DNA of 64,000 nucleotides from Enterobacter hormaechei ATCC 49162 (GCF_001875655.1 NZ_MKEQ01000001.1:3100001-3164000); one strand, 5' to 3'. Shown: positions 9,720-19,776, numbered from the stretch's first letter. Made by a program: numbers and translations. The notes: generated by a model from the sequence alone, not told the origin.

Positions 9720-9745
9720 GCTGCCCCCTTAATTGCGGGGGGCAG
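9720..9745 (-). promoter_or_regulatory. Hairpin sequestering the trmL ribosome binding site
   Basis: Read on the minus strand, CTGCCCCC pairs perfectly with GGGGGCAG across a nine-base loop, and the stem ends two bases before the trmL ATG. The only purine-rich Shine-Dalgarno candidate (AAGGGGG) lies inside the 3' arm. No T tract follows, so this is not an ordinary terminator for the upstream MFS gene. Translational control is an inference. Confidence 0.5.
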
Positions 9746-9765
9746 AATAGCAGAAAAGAGAGGGA

Positions 9766-11106
9766 TTACGCGACGCCCGGCTCCTGCGAGCGGCTATACA
9801 GCATTTTGTAGACGGTAGCCGCCGCAGCCACCAGAGCAGGCACGCTGAGGATCATTAAAATACTGTCGGCCTGCCACTGCATGGCAAGAAGCTGGGCGCT
9901 GGTCATGGTGCCTGCTACGCCGCCGAAGCGGCCGATCCCCTGCATCCAGGCGATACCTGTCGCGCGGCATTCGGTAGGGTAAAAGGTGGCGGCCAGGGTC
10001 TGCATGCCCGACTGCGCCCCGTTCATTGCGATCCCCATCAGGAAAATTAACCCGCCAAACAGGGCGATATGGTTATGCTCAATCCCCAGTAAAAGAATGA
10101 GGCCCATCGTCAGCACGAAACCACACGCGACCACCTTGTGCGCTTCCCAGCGATCCATCATCCAGCCAGCGAGCAAAATGCCCGCGGTGCCGCCGAAGGT
10201 GAATAGCGAGGTGAGCCAGGCGGATTCCGCCAGCGCATAACCCATCCCCTGCATCAGCGTCGGCATCCAGCTCAGCAGGACGTAGTAAATGACCAGCCCC
10301 ATAAAGTAGGTCACCCACAGCATCAGGGTGCCGGGCAGCCAGGGCATGGAAAACAGCTGCGCCACGCTCCCTTTTTTAGACGCCACCTTGTCTTCCACCA
10401 GGAAAAAGCCCGTGACGCTATCGAGCGTGCTGCGGGCGAACCGGCTGGCGATGCGACGAACCTGGGCGAGATCTTTCCCGCGCTGCACCAGAAACTTCAC
10501 CGACTCCGGCAACAGCAGTGCCAGCAGCACTGTTAAAATCAGCGGTGCAATCGCGCCGGTCAGCAGCACGCTTCGCCAGCCATGGTGAGGAATAAGCCAG
10601 GACGAGATCGCCCCGCCGCCCGCTGCACCCAGCGGAAAGCCGCAGTACATGGTGTTAATCGCCATGGCGCGGCAGCGCTGGGGCGCAAACTCTGAGATCA
10701 GCGTGATGGCGTTAGGCATCGCGGCGCCCAGCCCGAGACCGGTCAGAAAGCGCCACAGCGTCAGGGTATTCAGACTTTGCGCCCAGGCCGTGCCCAGACT
10801 CGCCAGGCCGAAGAACAGGCACGAAAAGACCAGCACACGCTTGCGTCCCATCCGGTCCGATACCGGACCGGCAATAAGGGCTCCCAGCGACAGCCCGAGC
10901 AGCGCCGCACTTAGCACCGGCCCCAGATCCTGTTTATGTATTCCCCACTCCGCCGACAGCGTAGGCGCAATGTAACCCATCGCTGCGGTATCGAACCCAT
11001 CGATCGCCAGCACCAGAAAGCCCAGCACGATAAGAAGCCAGTGAAACCCTGAAAAAGGACTCTCATCGATCACCTGCTGAATATCCACCCGACCTGAATA
11101 CGCCAT
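9766..11106 (-). CDS. MFS transporter, aromatic-acid:H+ symporter type
   Basis: 446 residues from the start MAYSGRVDIQQVI, chosen because GAGAGGAACGT precedes it; a longer frame upstream has no better start. About 12 membrane segments are predicted from hydrophobic runs. The MFS signature GPVSDRMGRKRVLV follows TM2. The DGFDTAAMGYIAPTL segment in TM1, with its conserved Asp, is typical of the AAHS family (PcaK, BenK, MhpT, shikimate-like). The substrate is probably an aromatic or small organic acid; no catabolic genes are adjacent, so it stays open. It is inserted between trmL and lldD, which are neighbours in E. coli. Confidence 0.75.
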   Translation of the reverse strand: MAYSGRVDIQQVIDESPFSGFHWLLIVLGFLVLAIDGFDTAAMGYIAPTLSAEWGIHKQDLGPVLSAALLGLSLGALIAGPVSDRMGRKRVLVFSCLFFGLASLGTAWAQSLNTLTLWRFLTGLGLGAAMPNAITLISEFAPQRCRAMAINTMYCGFPLGAAGGGAISSWLIPHHGWRSVLLTGAIAPLILTVLLALLLPESVKFLVQRGKDLAQVRRIASRFARSTLDSVTGFFLVEDKVASKKGSVAQLFSMPWLPGTLMLWVTYFMGLVIYYVLLSWMPTLMQGMGYALAESAWLTSLFTFGGTAGILLAGWMMDRWEAHKVVACGFVLTMGLILLLGIEHNHIALFGGLIFLMGIAMNGAQSGMQTLAATFYPTECRATGIAWMQGIGRFGGVAGTMTSAQLLAMQWQADSILMILSVPALVAAAATVYKMLYSRSQEPGVA

Positions 11107-11227
11107 ACGTTCCTCTCCGATGTGATGTTGTTTTTGTGTTCTTGTATTTGCTTGTCTATACAATTGCGGAGGGGCGGGTTGTGTCAAATTTTCTTATCCA
11201 GAATGTTACGTAGGTGTTATTTTCGGC

Positions 11228-11260
11228 AAAAAAAAGCGCCCGATGGAAAGTCGGGCGCAG
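11228..11260 (-). terminator. Terminator of the lldPRD operon
   Basis: On the minus strand an 8-bp stem GCGCCCGA / TCGGGCGC is followed by a run of T residues (plus-strand A8 at 11228-11235). It lies 27 bases past the lldD stop. Confidence 0.85.
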
Positions 11261-11286
11261 AAGAAGGGGAGGCTAACCAGAGGAGA

Positions 11287-12474
11287 TCAGGCCGCGTTTC
11301 CCTGTGACAACGGTGCCAGCGCCGCAGGCAGCTTGCTCAGCTCCTGCACCAGCGAATCTTTGCTGATTTCACTTATCGATTTTGCCCCGGTCAGGGTCAT
11401 CGCCACCTTCATCTCTTTCTCGATCAGGTTCAGCAGGTTCGCCACGCCCGCCTGACCGCTGGTGGCCAGCGCGTACAGGTAAGCACGGCCCAGCAGCACG
11501 CTGTCTGCTCCCAGCGCAATCATGCGCACCACGTCCAGGCCATTACGGATGCCGCTGTCGGCCAGGATCGCTATATCGCCCTTCACCGCATCGGCAATGG
11601 CTGGCAGCGCGCGGGCTGAAGAGAGCACGCCGTCGAGCTGGCGTCCGCCATGGTTAGAGACCACGATCCCATCGGCGCCAAAACGCACCGCGTCGCGCGC
11701 ATCTTCCGGATCGAGGATCCCTTTGATCACCATCGGGCCGTCCCAGAATTCGCGGATCCACTCCAGGTCCTTCCACGAGATCGACGGATCGAAGTTGTTC
11801 GCCAGCCAGCCGATGTAATCTTCCAGCCCGGTCGGTTTACCGAGGTAGGCCGAAATGTTCCCCAGATCGTGCGGACGACCGTTCAGCCCGACATCCCACG
11901 CCCACTGCGGGTGCGTCACCGCCTGCCAGTAGCGGCGCAGGGCGGCGTTAGGGCCGCTCATGCCGGAGTGGGCATCACGGTAGCGCGCGCCAGGGGTCGG
12001 CATATCGACGGTAAAGACCAGCGTTGAACAGCCCGCCGCTTTGGCGCGCTCCAGCGCGTTGCGCATAAAACCGCGATCGCGCAGGACGTACAGCTGGAAC
12101 CACATCGGGCGCTTGATGGTCGGGGCGACTTCTTCAATCGGGCAGACGGATACGGTGGACAGGGTAAACGGAATGCCTTTGGCATCCGCGGCGGCGGCGG
12201 CCTGCACTTCGCCCCGGCGGGCGTACATGCCGCATAAGCCGACAGGTGCGAGCGCTACCGGCATGGAGAGCGTTTCGTTAAACAGCTTCGTCTCAAGGCT
12301 CAGGTCAGACATATTCTTCAGCACACGCTGGCGCAGGGCCACTTCCGACAGATCCTCCACGTTGCGGCGCAGGGTATATTCGGCATACGCCCCACCGTCA
12401 ATGTAGTGGAACAGGAACGGCGGCAAAATGCGCTGCGCCGCGGCGCGATAGTCACTGGCTGCTGAAATAATCAT
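11287..12474 (-). CDS. lldD: L-lactate dehydrogenase (quinone), FMN-dependent
   Basis: 395 residues. Membrane-associated FMN enzyme of the 2-hydroxy-acid oxidase family that oxidises L-lactate to pyruvate and passes electrons to quinone. The TIM-barrel is visible through [16 protein letters not shown], the [11 protein letters not shown] segment holding the catalytic His, and [19 protein letters not shown] for phosphate binding of FMN. It starts four bases inside the lldR stop, so it is translationally coupled. Last gene of lldPRD. Confidence 0.97.
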   Translation of the reverse strand: MIISAASDYRAAAQRILPPFLFHYIDGGAYAEYTLRRNVEDLSEVALRQRVLKNMSDLSLETKLFNETLSMPVALAPVGLCGMYARRGEVQAAAAADAKGIPFTLSTVSVCPIEEVAPTIKRPMWFQLYVLRDRGFMRNALERAKAAGCSTLVFTVDMPTPGARYRDAHSGMSGPNAALRRYWQAVTHPQWAWDVGLNGRPHDLGNISAYLGKPTGLEDYIGWLANNFDPSISWKDLEWIREFWDGPMVIKGILDPEDARDAVRFGADGIVVSNHGGRQLDGVLSSARALPAIADAVKGDIAILADSGIRNGLDVVRMIALGADSVLLGRAYLYALATSGQAGVANLLNLIEKEMKVAMTLTGAKSISEISKDSLVQELSKLPAALAPLSQGNAA

Positions 12475-13244
12475 GCTTTGTTCTCCCTGGAAATATCACT
12501 CTCGCCAGGCAGACGGGTAATACGCGCCTGTCGGGCCTGATCTTCATCGAATCGTTTAATGGTGGTATGGACGAAGCCCAGATGCGCCATCATCGCTTTG
12601 CGCGCGGCCTCGGCATCACCGGCCAGAATGGCGTTGAGCACCGCCTCGTGCTGTTCGGTCAGTTGAGCAAACACCGGCGGGACCAGATACATGCGCTGGC
12701 GGCTCTGCTTCACGGAAGATTGCAGCAGGTCGAAGAACCCGCGCATGGTTTGCAGCAGCACCACGTTGTGCGAGGCCTCGGCAATGGCCAGATGGAACCG
12801 CACGTCGGCCTGAGAGGCGATGTCCGGGTCGCTGCTTTGCGTGGCTTCGAAGCAGGCTTTGAGCTTCTCTTTGTCGGCGTCGGTTGCCCGCATCGCCGCG
12901 TGCCACGCGGTACTGGTTTCGATGGCGTGACGCGCTTCGAGGATGTCGAAGCTGTAGTCCGGGTCGTTTTCCATCAGCGTCTTTAACGGCTGCACGATGT
13001 TTTGTTCGGACCAGTCATCATGCTGCCAGCGTACAAAGGTGCCGCCGCCGCGACGGCTCAGCAGCACCCCTTCGCTGACCAGCGTCGCCAGCGCTTCGCG
13101 CAGTGAATTGCGCGACACGCCAAGCTGGGCGGCAAGCTGACGCTCGGCGGGCAATCTCATGCCCGCTTCCAGCTGTTGTTCTTCTATCAGCGCTCGTACG
13201 CGAGTGGCAATCTCGTCGGACAGGCGTCTGGGCATCACTATCAT
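12471..13244 (-). CDS. lldR: GntR/FadR-type L-lactate-responsive regulator
   Basis: 257 residues. An N-terminal winged HTH (about residues 6-75, with [15 protein letters not shown] as recognition helix region) is joined to a C-terminal FCD ligand-binding domain with metal-binding His residues ([11 protein letters not shown]). It is a repressor/activator of lldPRD that releases on L-lactate. It overlaps both neighbours by four bases. Candidate operators lie at 14972 and 15098 upstream of lldP. Confidence 0.96.
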   Translation of the reverse strand: MIVMPRRLSDEIATRVRALIEEQQLEAGMRLPAERQLAAQLGVSRNSLREALATLVSEGVLLSRRGGGTFVRWQHDDWSEQNIVQPLKTLMENDPDYSFDILEARHAIETSTAWHAAMRATDADKEKLKACFEATQSSDPDIASQADVRFHLAIAEASHNVVLLQTMRGFFDLLQSSVKQSRQRMYLVPPVFAQLTEQHEAVLNAILAGDAEAARKAMMAHLGFVHTTIKRFDEDQARQARITRLPGESDISRENKA

Positions 13245-14896
13245 GGAATCATCCAGGTTAAGACATAGGCCTGCAATGTGGTGATCACGCCTACCATGCA
13301 GGTAAATATCAGGCTGTGTTTCACGGTAAAACGGAACAGATCCGACTCTTTACCCACCAGTCCTACCGCGGCACAGGCAATGGCGATGGACTGCGGCGAG
13401 ATCATCTTCCCGGTCACGCCGCCGGTGGTGTTCGCAGCGACCAGCAGCACGTCCGAGACGCCAATCTGCTGCGCGGCCGTTGCCTGGAGGGCGGCAAACA
13501 GGGCGTTAGATGACGTATCTGAACCGGTCAGGAAGACCCCCAGCCAGCCGAGGAACGGCGAGAAGAAGGTAAACGCGTGGCCGGTGTGCGCCAGCGCTAA
13601 CGCCAGCGTCGACGACAGGCCGGAGTAGTTCGAAATAAACGCGAACGCCAGCACCATCCCGATGGAGTAGATCGGCAGCATCAGCTCTTTAATCGTCGCC
13701 GCAAAAGTCTGTACCGCGACGGCAGGCTTCATGCGCAGCCACACTACGGAAAGGATAGCGGCAAACAGGATGGCTGTGCCGGTGGCAGAGAACCAGTCGA
13801 ACTTAAACACCGCCGCATACGGCGTGGCGTCGTGCACCACCGGCGGCATACGGGCGACCATCTTGTCGAGGAACGGCACGGAGATATTAATCACCATGTC
13901 GTACAGCGCGCCGCCCGGGGCGAACAGCGCCTTAAACGGCGGAATGCTCCACAGCGTCACGGTTGCGGTCAGGAACAGGAACGGCGACCATGCGCGCACA
14001 ATCTGTCCGGCGGTATAGCCGGTGCGCGCCAGCGTCTGATCCACGTGCGATGCGCCCATGTCAGCAAAGCGGAAGATACGTACCGGCTGCCAGCGTTTCA
14101 GGAATAATGTCAGACAGACCAGCGACACCAGGGAAGAGATGATGTCCGGCAGTTCCGGGCCGAGGAAGTTGGAGCTGAGATACTGGGCAATGGCGAACGA
14201 ACCGCCCGCCACCATCACCGCAGGCCAGGTCTCCTTCACGCCGCGCCAGCCGTCCATAATCGCCATGATCCAGAACAGCACGATAATGGTCAGGAACGGC
14301 AGCTGGCGGCCCACCATCTGGCCGATCTCGAAGCTGTCCAGTCCGGTCACCTGGCCCGCCACCAGAATCGGAATGCCCATCGCGCCAAAGGCCACCGGCG
14401 CGGTGTTCACAATCAGGCACAGGCCCGCGGCATACAGGGGATTAAAGCCCAGCCCGACCAGCAGGGCGGCGGTGATCGCCACCGGCGCGCCGAATCCTGC
14501 TGCCCCTTCAAGGAACGCCCCGAAGGAGAAACCGACAATCAGCATCTGCAAACGCTGGTCCGGTGTGATAGAGAGAATCGACGAGCGAATAATGTCGAAC
14601 TGCCCGGTTTTGACCGAGATTTTGTAGACAAAGACGGCGGCGATGATGATCCACGCAATCGGCCACAGGCCGTAGAAGAAACCATACACCACGGAGGCCA
14701 GCGCGCGATCGACCGGCATTTTATAGAAGAACAGCGCCACCAGCAGGGCGATGGCAACGGTATACGTCGCGGCAAGGTAGCCCTTCAGCTTGAGCTTAAT
14801 CAGCGCAAAGAAGAAGAACAGAATGGGTAGCGATGCGATCAGGCTCGACAGCCAGATGTTCCCGGCGGGATCGTAGTTTTGTTGCCAGAGGCTCAT
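13241..14896 (-). CDS. lldP: L-lactate permease
   Basis: 551 residues, the usual LldP length. H+-coupled inner-membrane symporter for L-lactate, D-lactate and glycolate, with at least 12 hydrophobic segments. Family-typical stretches are [23 protein letters not shown], the paired [13 protein letters not shown], and [19 protein letters not shown] near the C-terminus. First gene of the operon; GGAGACCTGC precedes the ATG as ribosome binding site. Confidence 0.97.
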   Translation of the reverse strand: MSLWQQNYDPAGNIWLSSLIASLPILFFFFALIKLKLKGYLAATYTVAIALLVALFFYKMPVDRALASVVYGFFYGLWPIAWIIIAAVFVYKISVKTGQFDIIRSSILSITPDQRLQMLIVGFSFGAFLEGAAGFGAPVAITAALLVGLGFNPLYAAGLCLIVNTAPVAFGAMGIPILVAGQVTGLDSFEIGQMVGRQLPFLTIIVLFWIMAIMDGWRGVKETWPAVMVAGGSFAIAQYLSSNFLGPELPDIISSLVSLVCLTLFLKRWQPVRIFRFADMGASHVDQTLARTGYTAGQIVRAWSPFLFLTATVTLWSIPPFKALFAPGGALYDMVINISVPFLDKMVARMPPVVHDATPYAAVFKFDWFSATGTAILFAAILSVVWLRMKPAVAVQTFAATIKELMLPIYSIGMVLAFAFISNYSGLSSTLALALAHTGHAFTFFSPFLGWLGVFLTGSDTSSNALFAALQATAAQQIGVSDVLLVAANTTGGVTGKMISPQSIAIACAAVGLVGKESDLFRFTVKHSLIFTCMVGVITTLQAYVLTWMIP

Positions 14897-14971
14897 GCAG
14901 GTCTCCTGGGGACCACACAGCCTGCACTGCGGGTGAGTCTCCGCTCATCTCTGCATCACAGTCTGTGTAAA

Positions 14972-15110
14972 AGTGGTCCATCCAATAATGTGTTGTAGGG
15001 GTAATGGCAATAAATGGTTAACTAAGTGTTGCTATTCGGCAATGGTTTTGTGAAGTGAAGCATTGGAAGTGTGAACGGTGGTTCGCTTTAAAGACGATTG
15101 GTAGGACCAA
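14972..15110. promoter_or_regulatory. lldP promoter region with two LldR-type operators
   Basis: TTGGTAGGACCAA at 15098-15110 is a perfect 5-bp-arm palindrome (TTGGT-N3-ACCAA) of the GntR/FadR operator form. A weaker relative, GTGGTCCATCCAAT, lies at about 14973-14986. The pair flanks the likely lldP promoter roughly 125 bp apart. Two flanking LldR operators with looping are established for E. coli lldPRD. The exact promoter boxes are not assigned. Confidence 0.7.
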
Positions 15111-15994
15111 ACTGTCTCCACGTGTAATCCGCCCCGGGTACTGACCGTGATGGCCAGTAGCGCATTATGTGTCAGACAGGAGCGCGCACGGTGCGTTAAA
15201 TATGATGGGCAAAATACAGTGTTGATACGTGTTCGTTAATAAAGGGATTTGTTTTTGTCTTATTTGTGTTTGCAAGTAATAAGTTCAGTGTGAGCGAAAT
15301 GGCTTATTTCAGATAAATAAAAATTTTTTTTAGTTAAAAATGCGGAATCTAATATGTAGCAAAAAATTTTAATTAAGGTAAATTTAACATATAGATTTTA
15401 ACAGCCTATTACAAACGATCAATTGCTGATCAACAAGGATATGTCCCGAAAATACGTATTTTTTCAGGATAATGTCAAAGCGCATCGCGTAAAACACAAT
15501 AATTTATTCTAATAATATTCTGAAATAAATTGATCAAACATTGATCAGTCGAATCTATTTTTAATTGAGGGGCGGTATTAGAAGCGGGTTAATAATTTTT
15601 TGTGCAATGAAAAAGGGTTAAATTTGTTGCGGAGCTGTTAATTTTAAAATGTTTATAAAACGTTCCTGACCTTTTTCAATGCGTAGACGTAATAAGGTAT
15701 TTCATTTACTATTTATTCAGAAGCAGCGTTACAGAAGAATCTGTAATTGTTTTAAACCTTAAAGCATTCATGGTTATTTTCGAGCTGACATATTTTTCTG
15801 ACAGGGAATATGCAAACAGGGCTTAATGAAAATATATGGATTATCACACTGGGATGGACCCCGCTTTATTCTATGAGGTCGCGTCACCAACTCTACTGGC
15901 ACCCTTTAGTGACGTTTTCAAATTCTTACAGGAATGATTGCACCTGGTACAACAAGTCTGGATCTGTTTAATCTACAGAGGGTAATACTTTCAA
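15111..15994. promoter_or_regulatory. AT-rich upstream region of the fimbrial operon, no convincing gene
   Basis: About 880 bases, strongly A/T-rich from about 15230 onward. No ORF with coding character was found. Three TGATCA palindromes lie at 15427, 15531 and 15542, the last two forming TTGATCAAACATTGATCA. A 16-codon ORF (15826-15876, MKIYGLSHWDG...) with a modest AGGG ribosome binding site could be a leader peptide but is not supported further. Such long AT-rich leaders are typical of H-NS-silenced fimbrial promoters; that is inference. I saw no long inverted repeats of the fimS invertible-switch type. Confidence 0.5.
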
Positions 15995-16576
15995 ATGAAA
16001 ATCAAAAATGTGGCGCTGGCAATTGCCGCAGCGGGGATACTGTTATCTTCTCAATCAGTGCTGGCAAGTAGTGATTCAGGGGTAAATACGTCCCTGGACG
16101 CTGGCGCCGGCTCGCAAAGCACTGGCGGGGTAATCAATTTTACCGGGAAAATTACCCTTATTTCCTGTGATATTACGCCTGCGTCAAAAAACAAAACGGT
16201 AGACCTTGGTGCATGGGCGAAAAACTACTTTGATGAGCACGTCGAAACGACGCCGCGTGAGTTTAAAATCAATGTGGAGAATTGTCCCCCGGCGGTTGAA
16301 TCTGTTGCGGTGCTGTTCGACGGGAATAAAGATTCGGACGATGCCACGCTGTTGCAGGTTACGCCAGGCACGGGGATGGCGACGGGCGTCGGGGTGAAGC
16401 TCTATAACAGCGATCGCAGCACGGCGATTAAACCGGGCACGGTTTCTAAAACAACCGCACCGGATGAAGAAGGCAATGCTGAATTAACTTTCTATGCCGC
16501 ACTTGACAAAGATGGCACGGAAATCAACGCGGGTGATGTCAACGCCGTATCCAACTTCCTGATGGTTTATAACTGA
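15995..16576 (+). CDS. Type 1-like fimbrial major pilin
   Basis: 193 residues. An N-terminal Sec signal peptide (MKIKNVALAIAAAGILL) probably ends at VLAS. A mature pilin domain follows with the single conserved disulfide pair (LISCDI and VENCPP) and the beta-zipper C-terminus ending FLMVYN, with the penultimate tyrosine used in donor-strand exchange. First gene of a pilin-chaperone-usher-adhesin operon. I recognise the family (FimA/Pap-like, Pfam Fimbrial) but not a named operon. Confidence 0.88.
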   Translation: MKIKNVALAIAAAGILLSSQSVLASSDSGVNTSLDAGAGSQSTGGVINFTGKITLISCDITPASKNKTVDLGAWAKNYFDEHVETTPREFKINVENCPPAVESVAVLFDGNKDSDDATLLQVTPGTGMATGVGVKLYNSDRSTAIKPGTVSKTTAPDEEGNAELTFYAALDKDGTEINAGDVNAVSNFLMVYN

Positions 16577-16606
16577 TTTCACAGTCAGCCACCTCCAGAG
16601 ATAATA

Positions 16607-17282
16607 ATGATGAAACGTTTATCGTATATTATGCTCACTGCATTAATGGTTAGTTCTGCGTCAGTTTCCGCTGGCGTTGTAATGGGGGGGAACACGGATC
16701 GTATACCCACAACACAGCAAGGAGGTGGCATTTTCTGTTTCTAATATGGAAAGTGCGGTTCCCTACCTTATTCAGTCATGGGTTGAAGGCGATGGGCAGG
16801 ATAAAAATAACGCTGCGCCATTTATTGTCACGCCACCCCTGTTCAGACTTGATCCGGAGCAGACCAACACGCTGCGTATCCAATATACCGGCACACCGCT
16901 GCCCACCGATCGTGAATCTGTATTCTGGCTTGATATTAAAGCGATTGCGCCAAAGCCAAAAGAGAGCACTAACGAATTACAGGTTAACGTAAAATCTAAA
17001 TTTAAAATTTTCTACCGCCCGGACAATCTGAAAGGGGACGCTGCCACTGCCTGGCAGAAAATAACGTTTTCGCGGACGGGAAAAAGGCTTAAGGCCGCCA
17101 ACCCGACGCCATACTACGTCTCTTTTTATCGGCTGACCGTTGGCGGGCATAAAATTGAGCAACCGGGCATGATCGGCCCAGGGGAAACCCGCGAATGGCC
17201 TGTGTCCGCCTCCGGGGGCGTAAGCTGGTCGGCTATTAATGATTTTGGTGCCATCACCGCCACCCACTCCCAGCCTCTGTAA
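16607..17282 (+). pseudogene. Periplasmic fimbrial chaperone, frameshifted at a G7 tract
   Basis: PapD-like chaperone in two frames. Frame one starts at 16607 (MMKRLSYIML... signal peptide, then AGVVMGG) and stops at 16742-16744 after 45 codons. Removing one G from the G7 run at 16684-16690 restores GVVMGGTRIVYPQHSKEVAF and runs without stop to 17282, giving 224 residues, a normal chaperone length. The downstream part has YLIQSWVEG, PPLFRLDP and the C-terminal domain. As written, translation yields only a truncated peptide, so pilus assembly should fail. Alternatives are a phase-variable tract or a homopolymer sequencing error. Confidence 0.88.
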
Positions 17283-17286
17283 CACC

Positions 17287-19767
17287 ATGCTTTTTCGCCT
17301 GTTTCGTTACGCGCCGCTTTCGGTGTTGCTGCTTAGCTTCAGCCGCGCGGGGATAGCCGAGGATTATTTTGATCCCGCCGCGCTGGAGCTTTCCTCTACC
17401 GAACAGAAAACGGCGGATCTGCACTATTTCTCTGAAAAGGGCGGGCAAATGCCAGGCACCTGGCTCGTGACGCTGGAGATTAACGGACGCGAGGAGCGGC
17501 ATCAGGAGATCACCTTCGTCAATGAGAAAGGCAGCCTGCAACCCGTTTTTAGCGTATCGCTGCTGGAAACGCTTGGGGTGAATGTCAGGGCCATTCCTGC
17601 ATTCTCCCGATTGCAGGAGGGGGAAACGTTCACGCACCTCGCGGATTTTATTCCGGCAGCGCGGACCTCCTATGACTTCAGCCAGCAGCGCCTTTTTCTC
17701 AGCCTGCCACAGGCGGCGATGAAACACCGCAGCCGTGGCTACGTGCCGCAGTCACGGTGGGATGATGGTATCCCGGCGGCATTTACTGATTACAGTCTGT
17801 CGGGCGGCCAGGCACGTCATCAGAGTGGCGTCACGACATCCAGCTATCTGAGCCTGCGTAACGGTATCAATCTGGGGGCGTGGCGGTTGCGCAACACCTC
17901 CGCCTGGAGCCACAGCGACGCGGGTGGCGACCATTTTCAGTCGCAAAGTAGCTGGCTGACCCGGGATATTCGCCGTCTTAACAGCCAGCTGCGGCTCGGC
18001 GATGCCTGGACCGCAGGCGATGTCTTCGATAGCGTGGCGTTTCGCGGGGTACAGCTCTCATCAAGCGAAAGCATGTTACCCGACAGCCAGCGCGGTTTTG
18101 CACCAACCATCCGCGGTGTCGCACACAGTTTCGCTAAAGTCTCCGTTTCGCAAAATGGCTATGTGATCTATGAAACCTGGGTGGCCGCCGGGCCATTTAT
18201 CATTAACGATCTGTTCCCCGGCGCACAAAGTGGCGATCTACAGGTTACGGTCACGGAAAGTGACGGCTCAACGCGCGTCTTTACCCAACCCTATTCTGCG
18301 GTGCCGTTTATGCGACGCCAGGGCAGCCTGAAATACAGCCTCAATGCCGGACGATTTCACTCCGGCTCCGGCGATGCACGTTCGCCCGAGTTTGTTGAAG
18401 GCGCTTTCTTCTACGGTCTGCTCTCCAGGATGACGGTGTATGGCGGCTTTCGCACGGCGAACAACTATCAGGCCGGTGCGATTGGCGTAGGCAGAGGATT
18501 TGGCGCATTCGGCTCGCTGGGCATTGACGATACGCTGGCAAAAAGCCGTTTACCCAACGGCAAAAGCGCGATGGGGCAGGCGTGGCGCATTCAGTACCAG
18601 AAAGATTTTAGCGCGACCGGCACCGCCTTCAGTCTTGCCAGTTATCGCTATGCCTCGCGTAATTACTATGAATTTGGCGAACTGAATCAGTCTGACAGCC
18701 AACAGTTGCAACTTAATAATCGCCGTAGCCGCTCGCAGGTCACCTTCTCACAGACGCTGGGTCAGTTCGGCAGCCTCAGCGTCTCGGCATGGATGCAGGA
18801 TTACTGGCATACCTCCGGGCAGGATAAAACTATCCATATTGGCTGGTACACCAGCTGGCGGGGCATTTCCTGGGGCGCGGGGTATGACTACACCGACTCA
18901 GCGCTTGAGCAGCATCCCGATCGCACCGTGTCGTTTAACGTCAATGTTCCGCTTGGTCACTGGTTACCGGACAGCTCGGTCAGTTACTTCATCAACCATA
19001 ACAATCGCGGGATGACCACGCAGCAGGTGTCACTCAACGGCAGCGCGCTGGCGAACCGCAACCTTATTTACAGCGTTCAGCAGAGTCAGGCCAGCGAGGG
19101 ACAAGCCGACAGCACCAGCCTGGCGCTGCAATACAACGGTGGTTATGGCAACGTCAGCCTCGGTTATGACCACAGCCGAAGCGGTAGCAACGCGAGCCTC
19201 GGACTCGCCGGAGGCGTTATCGCCACGCAGTATGGCATCACGCTTAGCCAGCCGCTGGGCGATACCGTTGCCCTGATACGCGTGCCCGGTGCGGCAAACG
19301 TTGAGCCGGAGGGCTACAACGGGATCCATACCAACAGCCGCGGCTATGCGGTCATGCCAACGCTCTCGGCGTATCGCAAAAATACCGTCAGTCTTGATAC
19401 GGCGACGCTGGGTGAGAACGTCGACGTTGAGCAGAGCGGTCTGACGCTCATTCCTACCAGCGGCGCGGTGGTGCTGGCCAATTACAAAACCCACATTGGT
19501 TATCGCGTTCTGTTTTCCCTGCGCTACCACGGCGAACCGTTGCCGTTTGGCGCGCAGGCTGAAGTGGTGGAGCAGAACCGCCGTTCTGCAAACCGAAGCA
19601 TGGTCGCTGACGGCGGTCAGGCCTACCTGAGCGGCGTACCAGAGCGCGGCACCCTGCGCGTCACCTGGTATGAAGACGGGGAGCAGCAGCAATGCCAGAC
19701 ACCTTTCAGACTGGGGAAAGCGCATATGGCCCCCGGTATCGCCACGCTGTCCGTTGAGTGCCATTAG
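17287..19767 (+). CDS. Outer-membrane fimbrial usher (FimD/PapC family)
   Basis: 826 residues from MLFRLFRYAPLSV; the frame is open further upstream but overlaps the chaperone end and lacks a ribosome site. The signal peptide is followed by the N-terminal chaperone-binding domain (about 30-150, YFDPAALE start), the 24-strand barrel with a plug domain around residues 230-310, and C-terminal domains holding the conserved Cys pair (QQQCQTPF and SVECH). It secretes and orders pilin subunits. Its start lies four bases after the chaperone stop. Confidence 0.93.
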   Translation: MLFRLFRYAPLSVLLLSFSRAGIAEDYFDPAALELSSTEQKTADLHYFSEKGGQMPGTWLVTLEINGREERHQEITFVNEKGSLQPVFSVSLLETLGVNVRAIPAFSRLQEGETFTHLADFIPAARTSYDFSQQRLFLSLPQAAMKHRSRGYVPQSRWDDGIPAAFTDYSLSGGQARHQSGVTTSSYLSLRNGINLGAWRLRNTSAWSHSDAGGDHFQSQSSWLTRDIRRLNSQLRLGDAWTAGDVFDSVAFRGVQLSSSESMLPDSQRGFAPTIRGVAHSFAKVSVSQNGYVIYETWVAAGPFIINDLFPGAQSGDLQVTVTESDGSTRVFTQPYSAVPFMRRQGSLKYSLNAGRFHSGSGDARSPEFVEGAFFYGLLSRMTVYGGFRTANNYQAGAIGVGRGFGAFGSLGIDDTLAKSRLPNGKSAMGQAWRIQYQKDFSATGTAFSLASYRYASRNYYEFGELNQSDSQQLQLNNRRSRSQVTFSQTLGQFGSLSVSAWMQDYWHTSGQDKTIHIGWYTSWRGISWGAGYDYTDSALEQHPDRTVSFNVNVPLGHWLPDSSVSYFINHNNRGMTTQQVSLNGSALANRNLIYSVQQSQASEGQADSTSLALQYNGGYGNVSLGYDHSRSGSNASLGLAGGVIATQYGITLSQPLGDTVALIRVPGAANVEPEGYNGIHTNSRGYAVMPTLSAYRKNTVSLDTATLGENVDVEQSGLTLIPTSGAVVLANYKTHIGYRVLFSLRYHGEPLPFGAQAEVVEQNRRSANRSMVADGGQAYLSGVPERGTLRVTWYEDGEQQQCQTPFRLGKAHMAPGIATLSVECH

Positions 19768-19776
19768 AGGAATATC

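Noticed and set aside
15826..15876. 16-codon ORF (MKIYGLSHWDG...) upstream of the pilin gene
   Set aside because: Chance ORFs of this length are frequent in AT-rich DNA; only a weak AGGG ribosome site and no attenuator. Mentioned inside the region entry only.
15111..15994. Possible invertible promoter switch (fimS-type) before the fimbrial genes
   Set aside because: I found no pair of long inverted repeats and no recombinase gene nearby.
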